Source of the DNA: Pseudobdellovibrionaceae bacterium
GTDB taxonomy: Bacteria > Bdellovibrionota > Bdellovibrionia > Bdellovibrionales > Bdellovibrionaceae
Direction: 5' to 3'
NCBI GenBank assembly: GCA_019637955.1
Contig: JAHBUS010000009.1
Span: forward strand, 59,717-123,716
DNA: 64,000 nucleotides
The position numbers and the translations under genes are program-made. Shown piece after piece: positions 25,154-36,669 of this stretch (positions are counted from its first letter, which is position 1; the number at the start of each line of letters is the position of its first letter). The notes beneath the pieces were generated by a model, which had not been told where the DNA came from, made no database searches, and worked only from the letters and a program-made list of their open reading frames with translations.

Positions 25154-25669
25154 TTAGTTTTTTTGATCTTTGAGGGGTGTCGAAGACAACGCGGGGCGCT
25201 TTTTGCGGATGTAAATCGCTTTGCGCACGATCGCGACGGTGTCGCCCTCTTCGTCGATCACGAGAACTTTTTTGCGAAGCACGATTTTTTCATGGGCGAG
25301 GGCCTGCGCACGGGCCGCCTCGATCTCGGCGGCTGTTAACGTGAACTCCGCTTTGATGCGGCCGCGCCCCGGTTTTTTAAAGCGCACGCTGGCTGCCAGG
25401 TCCCAGACGATGAAGTCGGGCCCGAGATTTTGCATGTACATCAACATGTAGAACGGGTCCGTCATACTGTAAATCGAACCGCCGAAGTGGGTGCCGACAT
25501 AATTGCGATTGAACCAGCGAAGCTTCATGGAGGAGCGGATGTAACGGAAGTCAGCCGCGACGTCGTCGATGCGAATGCCGGCGCCCCAATAAGGGGGCCA
25601 GAAGCGGATCTGTTTGAACAGCCAACGCTGCACCGGCGCCGGCATTTTGCGAATCAGGTGCGCCGCCAT
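25154..25669 (-). CDS. DUF4442 hotdog-fold thioesterase-like protein
   Basis: 171 residues; GGAGAG lies 6 nt before ATG. The central stretch NYVGTHFGGSIYSMTDPFYMLM matches, in two short blocks, the hotdog-fold core of DUF4442 proteins, and a strand-rich half follows (ASVRFKKPGRGRIKAEF, KVLVIDEEGDTVAIV). Such proteins are thought to hydrolyse or bind acyl thioesters. Its first 16 bp overlap the end of the fatty-acid hydroxylase gene, and with the acyltransferase upstream it makes a lipid-modifying operon. Confidence 0.8.
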   Translation of the reverse strand: MAAHLIRKMPAPVQRWLFKQIRFWPPYWGAGIRIDDVAADFRYIRSSMKLRWFNRNYVGTHFGGSIYSMTDPFYMLMYMQNLGPDFIVWDLAASVRFKKPGRGRIKAEFTLTAAEIEAARAQALAHEKIVLRKKVLVIDEEGDTVAIVRKAIYIRKKRPALSSTPLKDQKN

Positions 25670-26427
25670 GGGCGTCTCTCCTTCACGACTTGCGCGTAGA
25701 CTTTTTCGTAGTCGGGATTGAGCGTTCCCATGAGGCGGTCCCAGTGATTGAAAAACAGCGACAGGTTGGTGCCGCCATTCTGATGGTGCATGTAGTGAAA
25801 CGTCGCGCAGCTCTTCATGCGCGTCACCGGCGACGTCGCAAAATTGCGCGGAAAAAACTCATACCCCGAATGGCCGATGATATTGAGCGCGAACGTGAGG
25901 ATCTCGAAAAAGAGAAAGTCCAACGGGTGCATCGGGATCACCATCAACGTGATCAAGCGAAAAGCGACCTCCAGCAAACCTTCGAACGGGTGCACCGAGA
26001 ACGCGCTCCACGGCGAAACGTTGTGCGCGCCGTGGTGCACGTCATGACGGAGCCAGCGTCCCAAGCGTGTTTTGTGCATGGCCCAGTGGATCCAGAAGAA
26101 ATAGGCGTCGTGCAAAAGCAAAAGAACGGGCACGAGCAGAAGATGGTAGATCCAAGGGAAAGCCTCAAAGTCCAGAAACACGCGCAGCCAGCCCCGCTTG
26201 TAAAACTCGTAGACCACCACGCCCACGACCGCGAAATTGACGTTGTTCAGAAGGCCCCAGAAAATCTCGGAGCCCATCATCTTTGGCGTTGGGTCTTGTT
26301 TGTTAATTTTAAAAGCCCCCAGGGGCTCGCGCATCACGCGGTAAACCGCCGCGTAGTAAAGACCCACCATCAGCAAGTAGCGGACGCTCGCCGCCGCAAA
26401 ACATCCGACCGCCACCAAGAGATTCAT
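25654..26427 (-). CDS. Sterol desaturase / fatty-acid hydroxylase superfamily membrane protein
   Basis: 257 residues from the ATG that has GGAG about 9 nt upstream; a TTG five codons earlier is an alternative. Several membrane helices surround three histidine clusters that bind two irons: HDAYFFWIHWAMH, HDVHHGAH and HYMHHQ. This is the family signature of membrane di-iron oxygenases acting on sterols, fatty acids or carotenoids. Substrate unknown. It lies between a PlsC-type acyltransferase and a DUF4442 protein, so hydroxylation of a lipid acyl chain is likely. Confidence 0.88.
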   Translation of the reverse strand: MNLLVAVGCFAAASVRYLLMVGLYYAAVYRVMREPLGAFKINKQDPTPKMMGSEIFWGLLNNVNFAVVGVVVYEFYKRGWLRVFLDFEAFPWIYHLLLVPVLLLLHDAYFFWIHWAMHKTRLGRWLRHDVHHGAHNVSPWSAFSVHPFEGLLEVAFRLITLMVIPMHPLDFLFFEILTFALNIIGHSGYEFFPRNFATSPVTRMKSCATFHYMHHQNGGTNLSLFFNHWDRLMGTLNPDYEKVYAQVVKERRPWRRT

Positions 26428-26442
26428 TTGCCAGGTCTCCAA

Positions 26443-27222
26443 TTAAGACCCCTCCGGCAAGGCGTAGACCAGCTTTCGAAGCTGCAGAATGTGCTCGTCG
26501 ACGGCTTCGGGGCCGCCGGCGAAATCCTCGGGACCTAAAGATTTTCCGATCGTCACGGTGATCGTCTTGTTTCGGGTGCGCATAAATTCATGAAACGAGA
26601 TCAGGCGCCGGAGCAGAACCGCCGGCGCGCCGAAGAAATGAAAACCCAAGCTGTTCCGTCCCGACACGTGCAGGGGGACGATGCGCACGTTCGCTTCCCG
26701 CATGAGACGGATCGGGCTCCACTTCCAGGGGCTGTCCGTCACCGTGAAGGCGCCTTCGGGACTTGAGAGCTTAAAGCTCGACACGTTTCCGCCCGGAAAA
26801 ATCATCACGGTTGAGCCCGGCTCTTTGAGAATCTGCAGCGCCGATTGCATGGATTTTTGATTGAATTGAAAACGGTCGGGATTGGGGCGCCCCATGATCC
26901 GCACCGGGATCAAATGCGGCATCAAAACTTGAAATTGCTTGCCGATGATTTCGTTCGCGAAAAATCGCACGTCACGTCGCCCACCTTGATCGACCAGCAC
27001 GTGACCGACGATGAAGGTCTCGAGCAAACCGTGCGGATGATTGGCCACGACGACAATCGACTGTCCGGCCAGGGCGCGCAGGTTCTCGAGGCCTTTGATT
27101 TCGATTCGCAGATTAAAATCTTCGAGCAGTTTGGACCACACCACGGGTCCGGTGCGGTAGAGGCGGCGGAGCAAAGCTTGAACTTTGGGAACGCCGAGCA
27201 GGCGCCGCAAGAGCGGATTCAT
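26443..27222 (-). CDS. PlsC-type (1-acylglycerol-phosphate-like) acyltransferase
   Basis: 259 residues. Acyltransferase motifs: VVVANHPHGLLETFI (catalytic His block, with Glu where Asp is commoner), then RVRIMGRPN and the block VMIFPGGN, followed by RIVPLHVSGRN. Length and motifs suit a hemolysin-type or OlsB/PlsC-like enzyme transferring acyl chains to a lipid head group at the inner membrane. The ATG is only 1 nt beyond the CCA end of the upstream tRNA-Leu gene, and no ribosome binding site exists, so the message may be leaderless after tRNA processing. First gene of the lipid trio. Confidence 0.85.
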   Translation of the reverse strand: MNPLLRRLLGVPKVQALLRRLYRTGPVVWSKLLEDFNLRIEIKGLENLRALAGQSIVVVANHPHGLLETFIVGHVLVDQGGRRDVRFFANEIIGKQFQVLMPHLIPVRIMGRPNPDRFQFNQKSMQSALQILKEPGSTVMIFPGGNVSSFKLSSPEGAFTVTDSPWKWSPIRLMREANVRIVPLHVSGRNSLGFHFFGAPAVLLRRLISFHEFMRTRNKTITVTIGKSLGPEDFAGGPEAVDEHILQLRKLVYALPEGS

Positions 27223-27223
27223 G

Positions 27224-27308
27224 TGGTACCCGGGACAGGACTTGAACCTGCACACCTCTCGGTACTGGCTTCTAAGACCAGCGTGTCTACCAATTCCACC
27301 ACCCGGGC
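27224..27308 (-). tRNA. tRNA-Leu (anticodon UAG)
   Basis: Read on the minus strand: a 7-bp acceptor stem (GCCCGGG pairing with CCCGGGT, G-U at the end), a D-loop GGAATTGGTAGA, an anticodon loop CTTAGAA with anticodon TAG, a long class-II variable arm, T-loop GTTCAAGTC and an encoded CCA. The variable arm and length of 85 nt fit tRNA-Leu decoding CUA/CUN. It lies 11 nt after gcvH and 1 nt before the acyltransferase start, so it is probably co-transcribed with gcvT-gcvH. Confidence 0.95.
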
Positions 27309-27319
27309 TCCGCCGAGGC

Positions 27320-27712
27320 TTACTTCGCCTCGGAGATCAGTTTTTTGTAATCAGGAGCGCGCATCAGGTTGGCGAGTTCTTTCTCGGTGTCCATCTCGAT
27401 GCGAACGAGCCAGCCGTCATTCATCGGGTTGTCGTTCAAAACCGCAGGGTCGTCGGTGAGCGAGGTGTTCACTTCGATCACGGTTCCCGAGACGGGAGCG
27501 AACAAATCGCTGACCGCTTTCACGGATTCGACGACGCCGAAAGGTTCATTCTGGGTGACCTTTTGACCTTCTTCGGGGAGTTCGACGTAAACGATTTCGC
27601 CCAGAGAGTCTTGAGCGAATTCGGTGATGCCGACGGTGACGATGTTCTCGTCAACTTGAGCCCACTCGTGATCTTTGGTGTAGTAATATTCTTCCGGTAC
27701 GTGCACAGCCAT
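27320..27712 (-). CDS. gcvH: Glycine cleavage system H protein
   Basis: 130 residues, the normal length. The lipoyl-carrier fold is plain: YTKDHEWAQVDENIVTVGIT, then PFGVVESVKAVSDLFAPVSG, where the Lys in ESVKA takes the lipoyl group, and NDGWLVRIE near the end. The protein shuttles the aminomethyl group from GcvP to GcvT in glycine breakdown. Starts 12 nt after gcvT and is followed by the tRNA-Leu gene. Confidence 0.97.
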   Translation of the reverse strand: MAVHVPEEYYYTKDHEWAQVDENIVTVGITEFAQDSLGEIVYVELPEEGQKVTQNEPFGVVESVKAVSDLFAPVSGTVIEVNTSLTDDPAVLNDNPMNDGWLVRIEMDTEKELANLMRAPDYKKLISEAK

Positions 27713-27724
27713 GGGCCACCCCTT

Positions 27725-28819
27725 TTAAATAGTCACAAACGGTGTTGGGCACACCTGAGCCTTGATTTTACGACCTCTGATATCTACCAAAATGTCCGTG
27801 CCGACTGAAGCATAGGGCGCTGCAACAAAGCCGATTCCGATGCCCACTTCGAGGCTGGGGGAGTGGGTTCCGCTGGTCACAATGCCAATTTTCTCACCAT
27901 TTGGCGCATAAAGGTCGTAACCCTGCCGCGGAATCCCCTTGTCGATGGCTTTAAAACCCACCAACTGACGCTTCAGGCCCTTTTCTTTGGCCGCGAGCAT
28001 GGGACCTTTGCCGATAAAGTCTTTTTTGGCGGGTTTCATGACCCAGCCCAAACCCGATTCGTAGGGGATCGTGGTGTCGTCGATTTCGTGGCCGTAAAGC
28101 GAGAACTTCATTTCGGTGCGGAGGGTGTCTCGCGCGCCAAGCCCGATGGGCTGAACGCCAAACTCTTGGCCCGCATCCAGAAGCGCGTTCCAGAGTTTCG
28201 AAGTGCCCGCGGCCTCAACAAAAATCTCGCCGCCCTTTTCGCCGGTGTAGCCGGTCGACGCGACGATGATTTTGGATCCTTGAAATTCACCCTGCAAAAC
28301 TTGGTTGCGGGTCATCGTGGTGACGGGAATTTTCAAAACTTTTTCCATGAGCGCGGGGGCCTTGGGTCCTTGAACCGCGATCTGGCCCCATTTTTCGCAT
28401 TCATTGGTGAGATCGGCGCCCTTGTTGTTTTTGACCATCCACGCCCAGTCTTTGTCGGCGTTCGAGGCGTTGACGCAAACGAGGTAGTCGGCGTTTTTTT
28501 CGAGACAGTAAACGTAGATATCGTCGACGAGTCCGCCCTCGAAGTTCGGGAGCAAGCTGTACTGCGCTTCGCCGGCATTCAGTTTGGAGACGTCATTCGT
28601 GGTGAGCCACTCGAGCGTCTCGACGGCTTTGGGGCCTTTGACGCGAATTTCTCCCATGTGCGAAACGTCGAAGAGACCAACGTTTTGACGGACGCCGAGG
28701 TGTTCTTCTTTGAGACCTTTGTACGTGACCGGCATCCACCAGCCCGCGAAATCGACCATCTTGGCGCCGAGGCGGACGTGATCATCCGCGAGGGGAGTTT
28801 TTTTGAGGTTGGGTGTCAT
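27725..28819 (-). CDS. gcvT: Glycine cleavage system T protein (aminomethyltransferase)
   Basis: 364 residues, full length. Recognised by MVDFAGWWMPVTYKG, FDVSHMGEIRVKG, the folate-binding Asp segment ASNADKDW, STGYTGEKGGEIFV, LGARDTLRTEM and the closing GTHSPSLEVGIG. It transfers the methylene unit from the H protein to tetrahydrofolate and releases ammonia. GGAGGATCTCTG precedes ATG. Forms an operon with gcvH, while gcvP lies about 3 kb upstream on the same strand beyond unrelated genes. Confidence 0.97.
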   Translation of the reverse strand: MTPNLKKTPLADDHVRLGAKMVDFAGWWMPVTYKGLKEEHLGVRQNVGLFDVSHMGEIRVKGPKAVETLEWLTTNDVSKLNAGEAQYSLLPNFEGGLVDDIYVYCLEKNADYLVCVNASNADKDWAWMVKNNKGADLTNECEKWGQIAVQGPKAPALMEKVLKIPVTTMTRNQVLQGEFQGSKIIVASTGYTGEKGGEIFVEAAGTSKLWNALLDAGQEFGVQPIGLGARDTLRTEMKFSLYGHEIDDTTIPYESGLGWVMKPAKKDFIGKGPMLAAKEKGLKRQLVGFKAIDKGIPRQGYDLYAPNGEKIGIVTSGTHSPSLEVGIGIGFVAAPYASVGTDILVDIRGRKIKAQVCPTPFVTI

Positions 28820-28908
28820 CAGAGATCCTCCAGTTTCGACTAGAAGATCTCTCGTGAGGGGGGGCGGCTGTCAAGCCGCCGTCAGGCGCGCAGTCTGAAT
28901 GGCGAGAG

Positions 28909-29598
28909 TTACTGGCCCGCCCAAGCATACATGAGGGCGCCACCTTTGATTTTGCTGACGACCGTCTTCAGGACGCGGGGATCCAAAGCCGGGCAGCCGT
29001 GGCTGCGGCCGGCCATCTGGCGGCTGTTGTCACGAACGTAGCTGGCGGCGTGAACAACGACCGCGCGGTCGCGGGCGTTGGAGTTCGTGGGCGAGAGGCC
29101 ATCCAAACGGAGCGAGTAGCCGTGTTTTCCCATGTAAGTCTCAGCCGTGCGGTAGAAGCCGAGCGACGAGGCGTGCGAGTTGTTGCGGTTCGAAAACGTC
29201 TGCGCGCGGCCGACCCGTTTGGGATCAGAACCACGGCCATGCGAAGTCGCATGCGTGTCGACCTCACCGGTCTTCATATTGATCACGTAAAGGCGCTCGT
29301 TGGACGAGGGCTGCGTGAAATCGATCACGACAATGTAATCGCGGTTGGTAAAACTCTCGCGGTTCACTTTGTAGTAGGTCAAAGCTTGGCGCAGAGGGCG
29401 CTCGGGAACGATGTGACGGGGATCGAGGTGATCAAATTCCTTCAGATCGGTGCGTCCCGAGTCTTGTTGGAACGAACCGCGAGGCGCCTGCGATTGTTGC
29501 AAAGGTTGTTGGCTCGAAGTCGACTGGGTTTGAGTCTGTGCTTGAGCTTGGATGGTCAGCAATCCTGCTAAAACAAAAGAGAGCGACAATGCTTTCAT
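28909..29598 (-). CDS. Murein L,D-transpeptidase catalytic-domain-like exported protein (YkuD_2 type)
   Basis: 229 residues. Signal peptide MKALSLSFVLAGLLTIQAQA, then a Gln/Ser/Thr-rich linker to about residue 45. The catalytic region has the HxxS-like and Cys block of the family: VVVHAASYV and GRSHGCPALDP, with the Cys as nucleophile. FSNRNNSHASSLGFYRT and LRLDGLSPTNSN are typical of the YkuD_2 subgroup. Likely acts on peptidoglycan in the periplasm, forming or exchanging cross-links; Bdellovibrio predators carry many such enzymes to reshape prey walls, but this copy may serve self-wall maintenance. Single gene with its own gaps on both sides. Confidence 0.85.
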   Translation of the reverse strand: MKALSLSFVLAGLLTIQAQAQTQTQSTSSQQPLQQSQAPRGSFQQDSGRTDLKEFDHLDPRHIVPERPLRQALTYYKVNRESFTNRDYIVVIDFTQPSSNERLYVINMKTGEVDTHATSHGRGSDPKRVGRAQTFSNRNNSHASSLGFYRTAETYMGKHGYSLRLDGLSPTNSNARDRAVVVHAASYVRDNSRQMAGRSHGCPALDPRVLKTVVSKIKGGALMYAWAGQ

Positions 29599-29791
29599 GT
29601 GATGTTTCCTCCGATCACGCGAAGGATTCCTCCAAGAAAAAGGCCACCCTCAAAAGAGGCTCTCGTGTTCTTTAATTGGATCCCGGAATGGAGGCGTTGA
29701 AAAGAGTTCCAAAAGTGTTCAAGACCTGTCCGTGCGTCTGGATTGAAGCGACGAAAAACGTCACCGATGGACAAGCGCGCCGCGAACACCG
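29599..29791. other. Intergenic region with no gene seen
   Basis: 193 bp between two minus-strand genes. It should carry the promoter of the L,D-transpeptidase gene and the end of the transcript from gcvP. I found no convincing terminator or open frame. Confidence 0.5.
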
Positions 29792-30802
29792 TTAGGTGTG
29801 CGCGACGGGACTTTGGACGCGAAATTCATTGGATTTGGATTCGCCCGCCGGCATTTCGCACAAGACGCCGCGAGGAATTTCTTGAGGTTCTCCGTGACGG
29901 GCCATCCAAGCGAAGAATTCGCGTTCAGGGCCCCGGCAGATCATCTGGCGGGCCTTGCCTTTTTCGCGCATCAGATCGCCGACGGTCCGAACTGTCTGCT
30001 TTGTTGACGGCCGGGGACGGCGGCTGGCTACCAGGTAAGACAGGGTGAGCGTCGGGTTCTGAAACGGCAGTCGCTTTTCAACCGCGAGCATCCACTCGGG
30101 ACGGTCAAAATGAAGACGGTCATGGCACCAATCGGCCGGACTCTTCTCGAGCAAGGGGCAGCCCTCTTGGTGCGTGCACGGCGCCCACATCTGATAGCCG
30201 CGATCGATCAGGATTTTTCGCAGCTCCAGCAGAGCGCGTGAATCCTGACGGGTCGAGGGCTCGATCAAAATCAGGTTGTCAAAATCAAAGAGCCATTCGG
30301 GCGGCGACGCCAGTTCGGTCAGAGAGTACGACGCGGTCAAAAGATCGGCCCGTTTGCCGTCGGGCCTTTCGAGCACGTCAAATTCGAGGCCCAGCAAACG
30401 CGAAAGACGGATGGCTTCACTCGAGCGCTCGACCACCGAAAACCGCGCGGGGCTTTGCACTTCAGCTTCATAGGCGAGTTGAACGGGGCCGAGGCCCGCA
30501 CCGAAATCGACGACCGAGCGGATGCCCTCGAAGAACCCGAGGCGCTGGGCCTCGCGCATCACGCGGCTGGCGCGCAAGAAGTTCAGCGGAAGGTAGTAGC
30601 TGATTTGGGCCGTCTGGCACCAACGGTCGCTCCAGGGTGTGCGTCCCGTCGGTTCGTTGATATAAAAATCGCTCTGGCGTTGGACGGCCGTGGCCAGGTC
30701 ACCGGCTTTTGAAAGCGAAAGGTTCAGCGGCGCCAAGGCCTTTTCAAGCCTTGCGGTGAGATCGGGATTCAGAGCGAAGGCACTCGAGATCATTTCAGAC
30801 AT
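29792..30802 (-). CDS. Rsm22/METTL17-type ribosomal small-subunit methyltransferase-like protein
   Basis: 336 residues. A Rossmann-type methyltransferase core is visible (VVDFGAGLGPVQLAYEAE for SAM binding, then LLTASYSLTEL and LILIEPSTRQ). The Cys-rich block APCTHQEGCPLL plus DWCH is typical of the Rsm22 family, whose mitochondrial members bind a [4Fe-4S] cluster and help assemble the small ribosomal subunit. Bacterial members are poorly studied. The gene overlaps the glycosyltransferase gene; the second in-frame ATG makes an exact ATGA overlap and may be the true start (30793). Confidence 0.8.
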   Translation of the reverse strand: MSEMISSAFALNPDLTARLEKALAPLNLSLSKAGDLATAVQRQSDFYINEPTGRTPWSDRWCQTAQISYYLPLNFLRASRVMREAQRLGFFEGIRSVVDFGAGLGPVQLAYEAEVQSPARFSVVERSSEAIRLSRLLGLEFDVLERPDGKRADLLTASYSLTELASPPEWLFDFDNLILIEPSTRQDSRALLELRKILIDRGYQMWAPCTHQEGCPLLEKSPADWCHDRLHFDRPEWMLAVEKRLPFQNPTLTLSYLVASRRPRPSTKQTVRTVGDLMREKGKARQMICRGPEREFFAWMARHGEPQEIPRGVLCEMPAGESKSNEFRVQSPVAHT

Positions 30803-31745
30803 GCAACGACTTGATCCACCGTGATTTCATCCATGCAGTTCTCACCGGGCGCCGCGGGCACGAGCACGTGCACATTCGCACCGCGAGGACCCCAGCGCTT
30901 GGGATGGTGCACCTGCACGGGTGAGTAAATCCCCACGGTCTTCGCGCCCACGCTCGCGGCCAAGTGCACGACGCCGGTGCTGGGGGCGATCACGCCCGCC
31001 GAAGATTTCAAAATAAAGAGAAGCTCGTCGAGAGTGAGCTGAGCCTGGAGGCTCTGAACGCGCTCGTCGTTTTTGAAATGATCTTTGATCGGCGCCAGGT
31101 AGGGCTCATCCATGGCGGTGCCGGTGAGCACGACTTCTTTGTCGTCTTTGATTTTTTCGATGAGCTCGATGTAGCGCTTGGTCGGCCAATTCAGCGCCGA
31201 ACCCGCCATTCCAGGATGCACGACGTAATAGCCGCCATTGGTGATGTCGAAGCGCTCATACAGATGGCGCAAAGGTTTGGTCACCAAGTGCAGCGTCGGC
31301 GCGAGTCGGCCGGGGTCCATCGGCTTCCCCAGCGCATGAAGCAAAAGTTCCAAGTTGTAAGTGGCTTCGTGGCGGTCGGCCTGGCTGCGGCTTTGGCGCA
31401 ATCCACGATTGAAAAACAAGTAACTGTGCCACTGGCTCAAACGTCCCGCGCGCAAACGCAATTGCGAGGTCCATAGAGTTTTCGAGACCCACCAAGGACC
31501 ATAGAACATCACCGCGAGATCGAATTTGTGTTCTTTCAAAAGCGCGCGCAGCTGCGCTTCACCCTTGGCGCGGTCCTCAATCGAAATTTCGGTGTACCGA
31601 CGGGCGGGTTCGGCGTTCTTCGGTAAAAAACCGAGGCCTTCGCTGACCGCCCAGTGGACGTCGTGGCCCTGAAGTTCGGGGATCTGGTCCACCGGCAAGG
31701 TGGCCACCAAGTCCCCGATCTTGTCCAAGCGGATCAGCAGGATCT

Positions 31746-31749
<4 letters not shown>
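30790..31749 (-). CDS. Glycosyltransferase family 9 (heptosyltransferase-like)
   Basis: 319 residues from a GTG that overlaps the gcvP stop (GTGA). N-terminal [20 protein letters not shown] and C-terminal [23 protein letters not shown] are hallmark segments of ADP-heptose:LPS heptosyltransferases, as is [19 protein letters not shown] in the middle. It probably adds a heptose to the LPS inner core at the cytoplasmic face. The kinase for heptose synthesis is encoded at 50204. Confidence 0.9.
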
Positions 31750-34592
<2,843 letters not shown>

Positions 34593-34679
34593 GGTGGGCT
34601 CCCGATTCTCGCGTCTGGGACGCGCTAACACTCTGGTGAATCAGGCTCCCTGTTTAGCATAAGGCCCAGGGAGAGGCAC

Positions 34680-34712
34680 AAAAAAAGAACCCCGAGGCTG
34701 GACCTCGGGGTT
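34680..34712 (-). terminator. Rho-independent terminator downstream of the histone-like gene
   Basis: A 10-bp perfect stem (AACCCCGAGG with CCTCGGGGTT) and 5-nt loop, followed on the minus strand by C and a run of T. It ends the coiled-coil/histone-like transcript about 55 bp after its stop and insulates gcvP. Confidence 0.88.
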
Positions 34713-34766
34713 TCGGGAAGCGGTGCACCTGCTCGGCGTGCGGTTAAACGCGCCGGAGGTGGTCAC

Positions 34767-35144
34767 TTAGGCCTTTTTCGAAGTCTTTTTCTTCGAAGTG
34801 GCGGCTTTTTTGCTCGTTTTGCGAGCGGTTGTTTTGGCTTTAGCGGCCTTCCCTTTGAGGGCGGCTTCCAGGCGCTTTTCAGCGTCCATCGCGGTCTTTT
34901 TCACCGTGACGATGGTTTTTTGGAGTTCTTTTTCGAAGGTCTTTTGACGGCCTTCGAGCTCTTTTTTGAGTTTGGCCAAGCGGTCTTGGGTTTGTTTGAG
35001 CTTCTGCTCAACTTTGGGCTCAACTTTGCTGCGAACTCGTTCGAGCTCGGCTTTCAATTTGTTGATTTCCTCAGTGACCGCCGCCATGCCTTTGGGGCCG
35101 CGAACGTCTTTGATCAATTTGTTCAGGTCGAGAGTGTAAGCCAT
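34767..35144 (-). CDS. Coiled-coil protein with histone H1-like basic tail
   Basis: 125 residues. The first 90 are a continuous helix with heptad pattern (TEEINKLKAELERVRSKVE, then QKLKQTQDRLAKLKKELEG). The last 35 are almost only Lys, Ala, Thr and Ser (KAKTTARKTSKKAATSKKK), like bacterial histone H1-type tails. No Cys, Trp or signal peptide. Probably a cytoplasmic DNA- or RNA-condensing or scaffolding protein; binding is inferred from charge. GGAG precedes ATG, and a terminator follows, so it is monocistronic. Confidence 0.82.
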   Translation of the reverse strand: MAYTLDLNKLIKDVRGPKGMAAVTEEINKLKAELERVRSKVEPKVEQKLKQTQDRLAKLKKELEGRQKTFEKELQKTIVTVKKTAMDAEKRLEAALKGKAAKAKTTARKTSKKAATSKKKTSKKA

Positions 35145-35304
35145 GGGCTCCTCCTAGTAAGTTGAAGACAGCTGCTGTTTAACACCGTCCCCTCGAGAAA
35201 GAAAGCCCAAGGTCATTTTTTCAGAGCCACCGCGTGGACGGGCTCCGCGCCAGCTGGTGCTGGCTCCAAAATGGGTCCACCTTTGGTGGACTTGGGCCCA
35301 TTCT
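35145..35304. other. Intergenic gap with hairpin, candidate weak terminator of tldD-tldE
   Basis: At about 35261-35302 an inner repeat GTCCACC/GGTGGAC and an outer AATGGG/CCCATT form one long stem just after the tldE stop. There is no T run beyond the stem, so it may instead block 3' exonucleases. No gene seen. Confidence 0.45.
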
Positions 35305-36669
35305 TTAGAGGGTAAAAGTGAATTTGTTGATCAGGAGGCCCGGAAGCTTCTTGCCGCCGAGGGAGCGCTGCGAATACGTGTCCGTCTCGGGCTGGATGTG
35401 GCTTTCCGACGTCACCGCCTCGAGCTCCGAACCGAAGATATTCAAAAGGCTCACGTCGAAACGCAAGTCCTTGATCGGCGCGACGATTTCGCCGTTTTCG
35501 ACCAAGAAGCAAGCGTAGCGGGTCATGCCCGTCACACGCGCCGTCTGTACATCACTCCAGTTGCAATAGTGAAGATTGCTTAAGTAAAGCCCGTTCTTCA
35601 GTTGCTTGAGGGCATCTTTGGCGGCCAGCTTGCCGGGCATCAGCTCCAGCGAACGCGGAGCCTCTTCGCCCCAGCTGTTGGAGTCGGCGCCATTGGACTC
35701 GACCCCGTACTGGTGGGCCGATCGGGAGCTGACCAGCAGTTGCTTGAGTTCTCCGGCTTGAATCAGGTTCACCTGCCGCGGGGGGACCTCGCCCAGCGAG
35801 TTGAAGGGCGTGGTCAGACCCAAATCGAAGTTTTCGCGCAGGGTGAACAAGGGTGAGAGCTTCGCGCCCTGATCGACCATCTTGGCGAACGCCGATTGTC
35901 CTTTTTTGTAAGAGGCGTACGAGAGCGCGCCCCAACCCATCATCTGAATCAGTTCGTTGACCGCGCTCGGCGCGAGATACACGCGCGTGTCGCCGGGTTT
36001 AAAATCGCGGCTCGGGCGCTTGAGCAGCGCCAGTTGGTTTTTGGCAAAGGTCAAGTTGTTCAGGAACTGCTCGGTCGACCATTCTTTGTCGGCGTAGGTG
36101 CTCTTGACCGCCTTGTTCTCTTTGCTTTCGTTCACGGTGAAAAGTGAGTAGTCCAAGAAGAACGAACGCGTCGAGAACCAATGGTCCTGCCCTTTGCTAT
36201 TGGCATTGGCGCGCACCTGCGGCCCCGAGGCCAGCAGGCCCGTCAGGTCGGTGCCTTCTCCGGATTTTTGCAGGGTCGTGATCACCTCATCGAAGTTGAG
36301 TTCGCGGGCGTCTTCGATGTTTTGGCTGGTGCCCCGATTCACGAACGGCGTGACGCCGGGATCCTCGGGCAGAGTGGCGGTCTCGATGCGCGCACGCTCG
36401 AGCAGGCTGCGGCAGAGATCGGTGTCGGACTCGAGGTGGCCGGTCAAATCCGTTTGCAGCGTGAAGCGGCGTTGGCCCTGTTGAAAGATCATCTCGAGGC
36501 GGCGCTGCTCCACCTGAGTGTTCTGGCGCACGCGCGCGTTGTTCAGGCGCACGAAGAGCGTGTCTTCGGCGTTCAAGTTCAAATTCAACTCTTCACCCGA
36601 ACGCAGTTCGTTGAACAGGCGCGACTTCAATCCGTTAAAAAGAGCTTTGGAATCGGTGCTGAAAGTCAT
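35305..36669 (-). CDS. tldE: TldE/PmbA family metalloprotease subunit
   Basis: 454 residues from the ATG that overlaps the tldD stop (ATGA). Family features are the long beta-rich core and the GDTRVYLAPSAVNELIQMM block, then SLGGKKLPGLLINKF near the end. TldE lacks the HExxxH site and forms a heterodimer with TldD, threading unfolded peptides into a central chamber; in E. coli the pair matures microcin B17 and cleaves CcdA. No peptide substrate gene is evident nearby. Confidence 0.9.
   Translation of the reverse strand: MTFSTDSKALFNGLKSRLFNELRSGEELNLNLNAEDTLFVRLNNARVRQNTQVEQRRLEMIFQQGQRRFTLQTDLTGHLESDTDLCRSLLERARIETATLPEDPGVTPFVNRGTSQNIEDARELNFDEVITTLQKSGEGTDLTGLLASGPQVRANANSKGQDHWFSTRSFFLDYSLFTVNESKENKAVKSTYADKEWSTEQFLNNLTFAKNQLALLKRPSRDFKPGDTRVYLAPSAVNELIQMMGWGALSYASYKKGQSAFAKMVDQGAKLSPLFTLRENFDLGLTTPFNSLGEVPPRQVNLIQAGELKQLLVSSRSAHQYGVESNGADSNSWGEEAPRSLELMPGKLAAKDALKQLKNGLYLSNLHYCNWSDVQTARVTGMTRYACFLVENGEIVAPIKDLRFDVSLLNIFGSELEAVTSESHIQPETDTYSQRSLGGKKLPGLLINKFTFTL

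Noticed and set aside
35213..35512. 99-codon minus-strand frame at the end of tldE
   Set aside because: It overlaps tldE in another frame and lacks a start signal.
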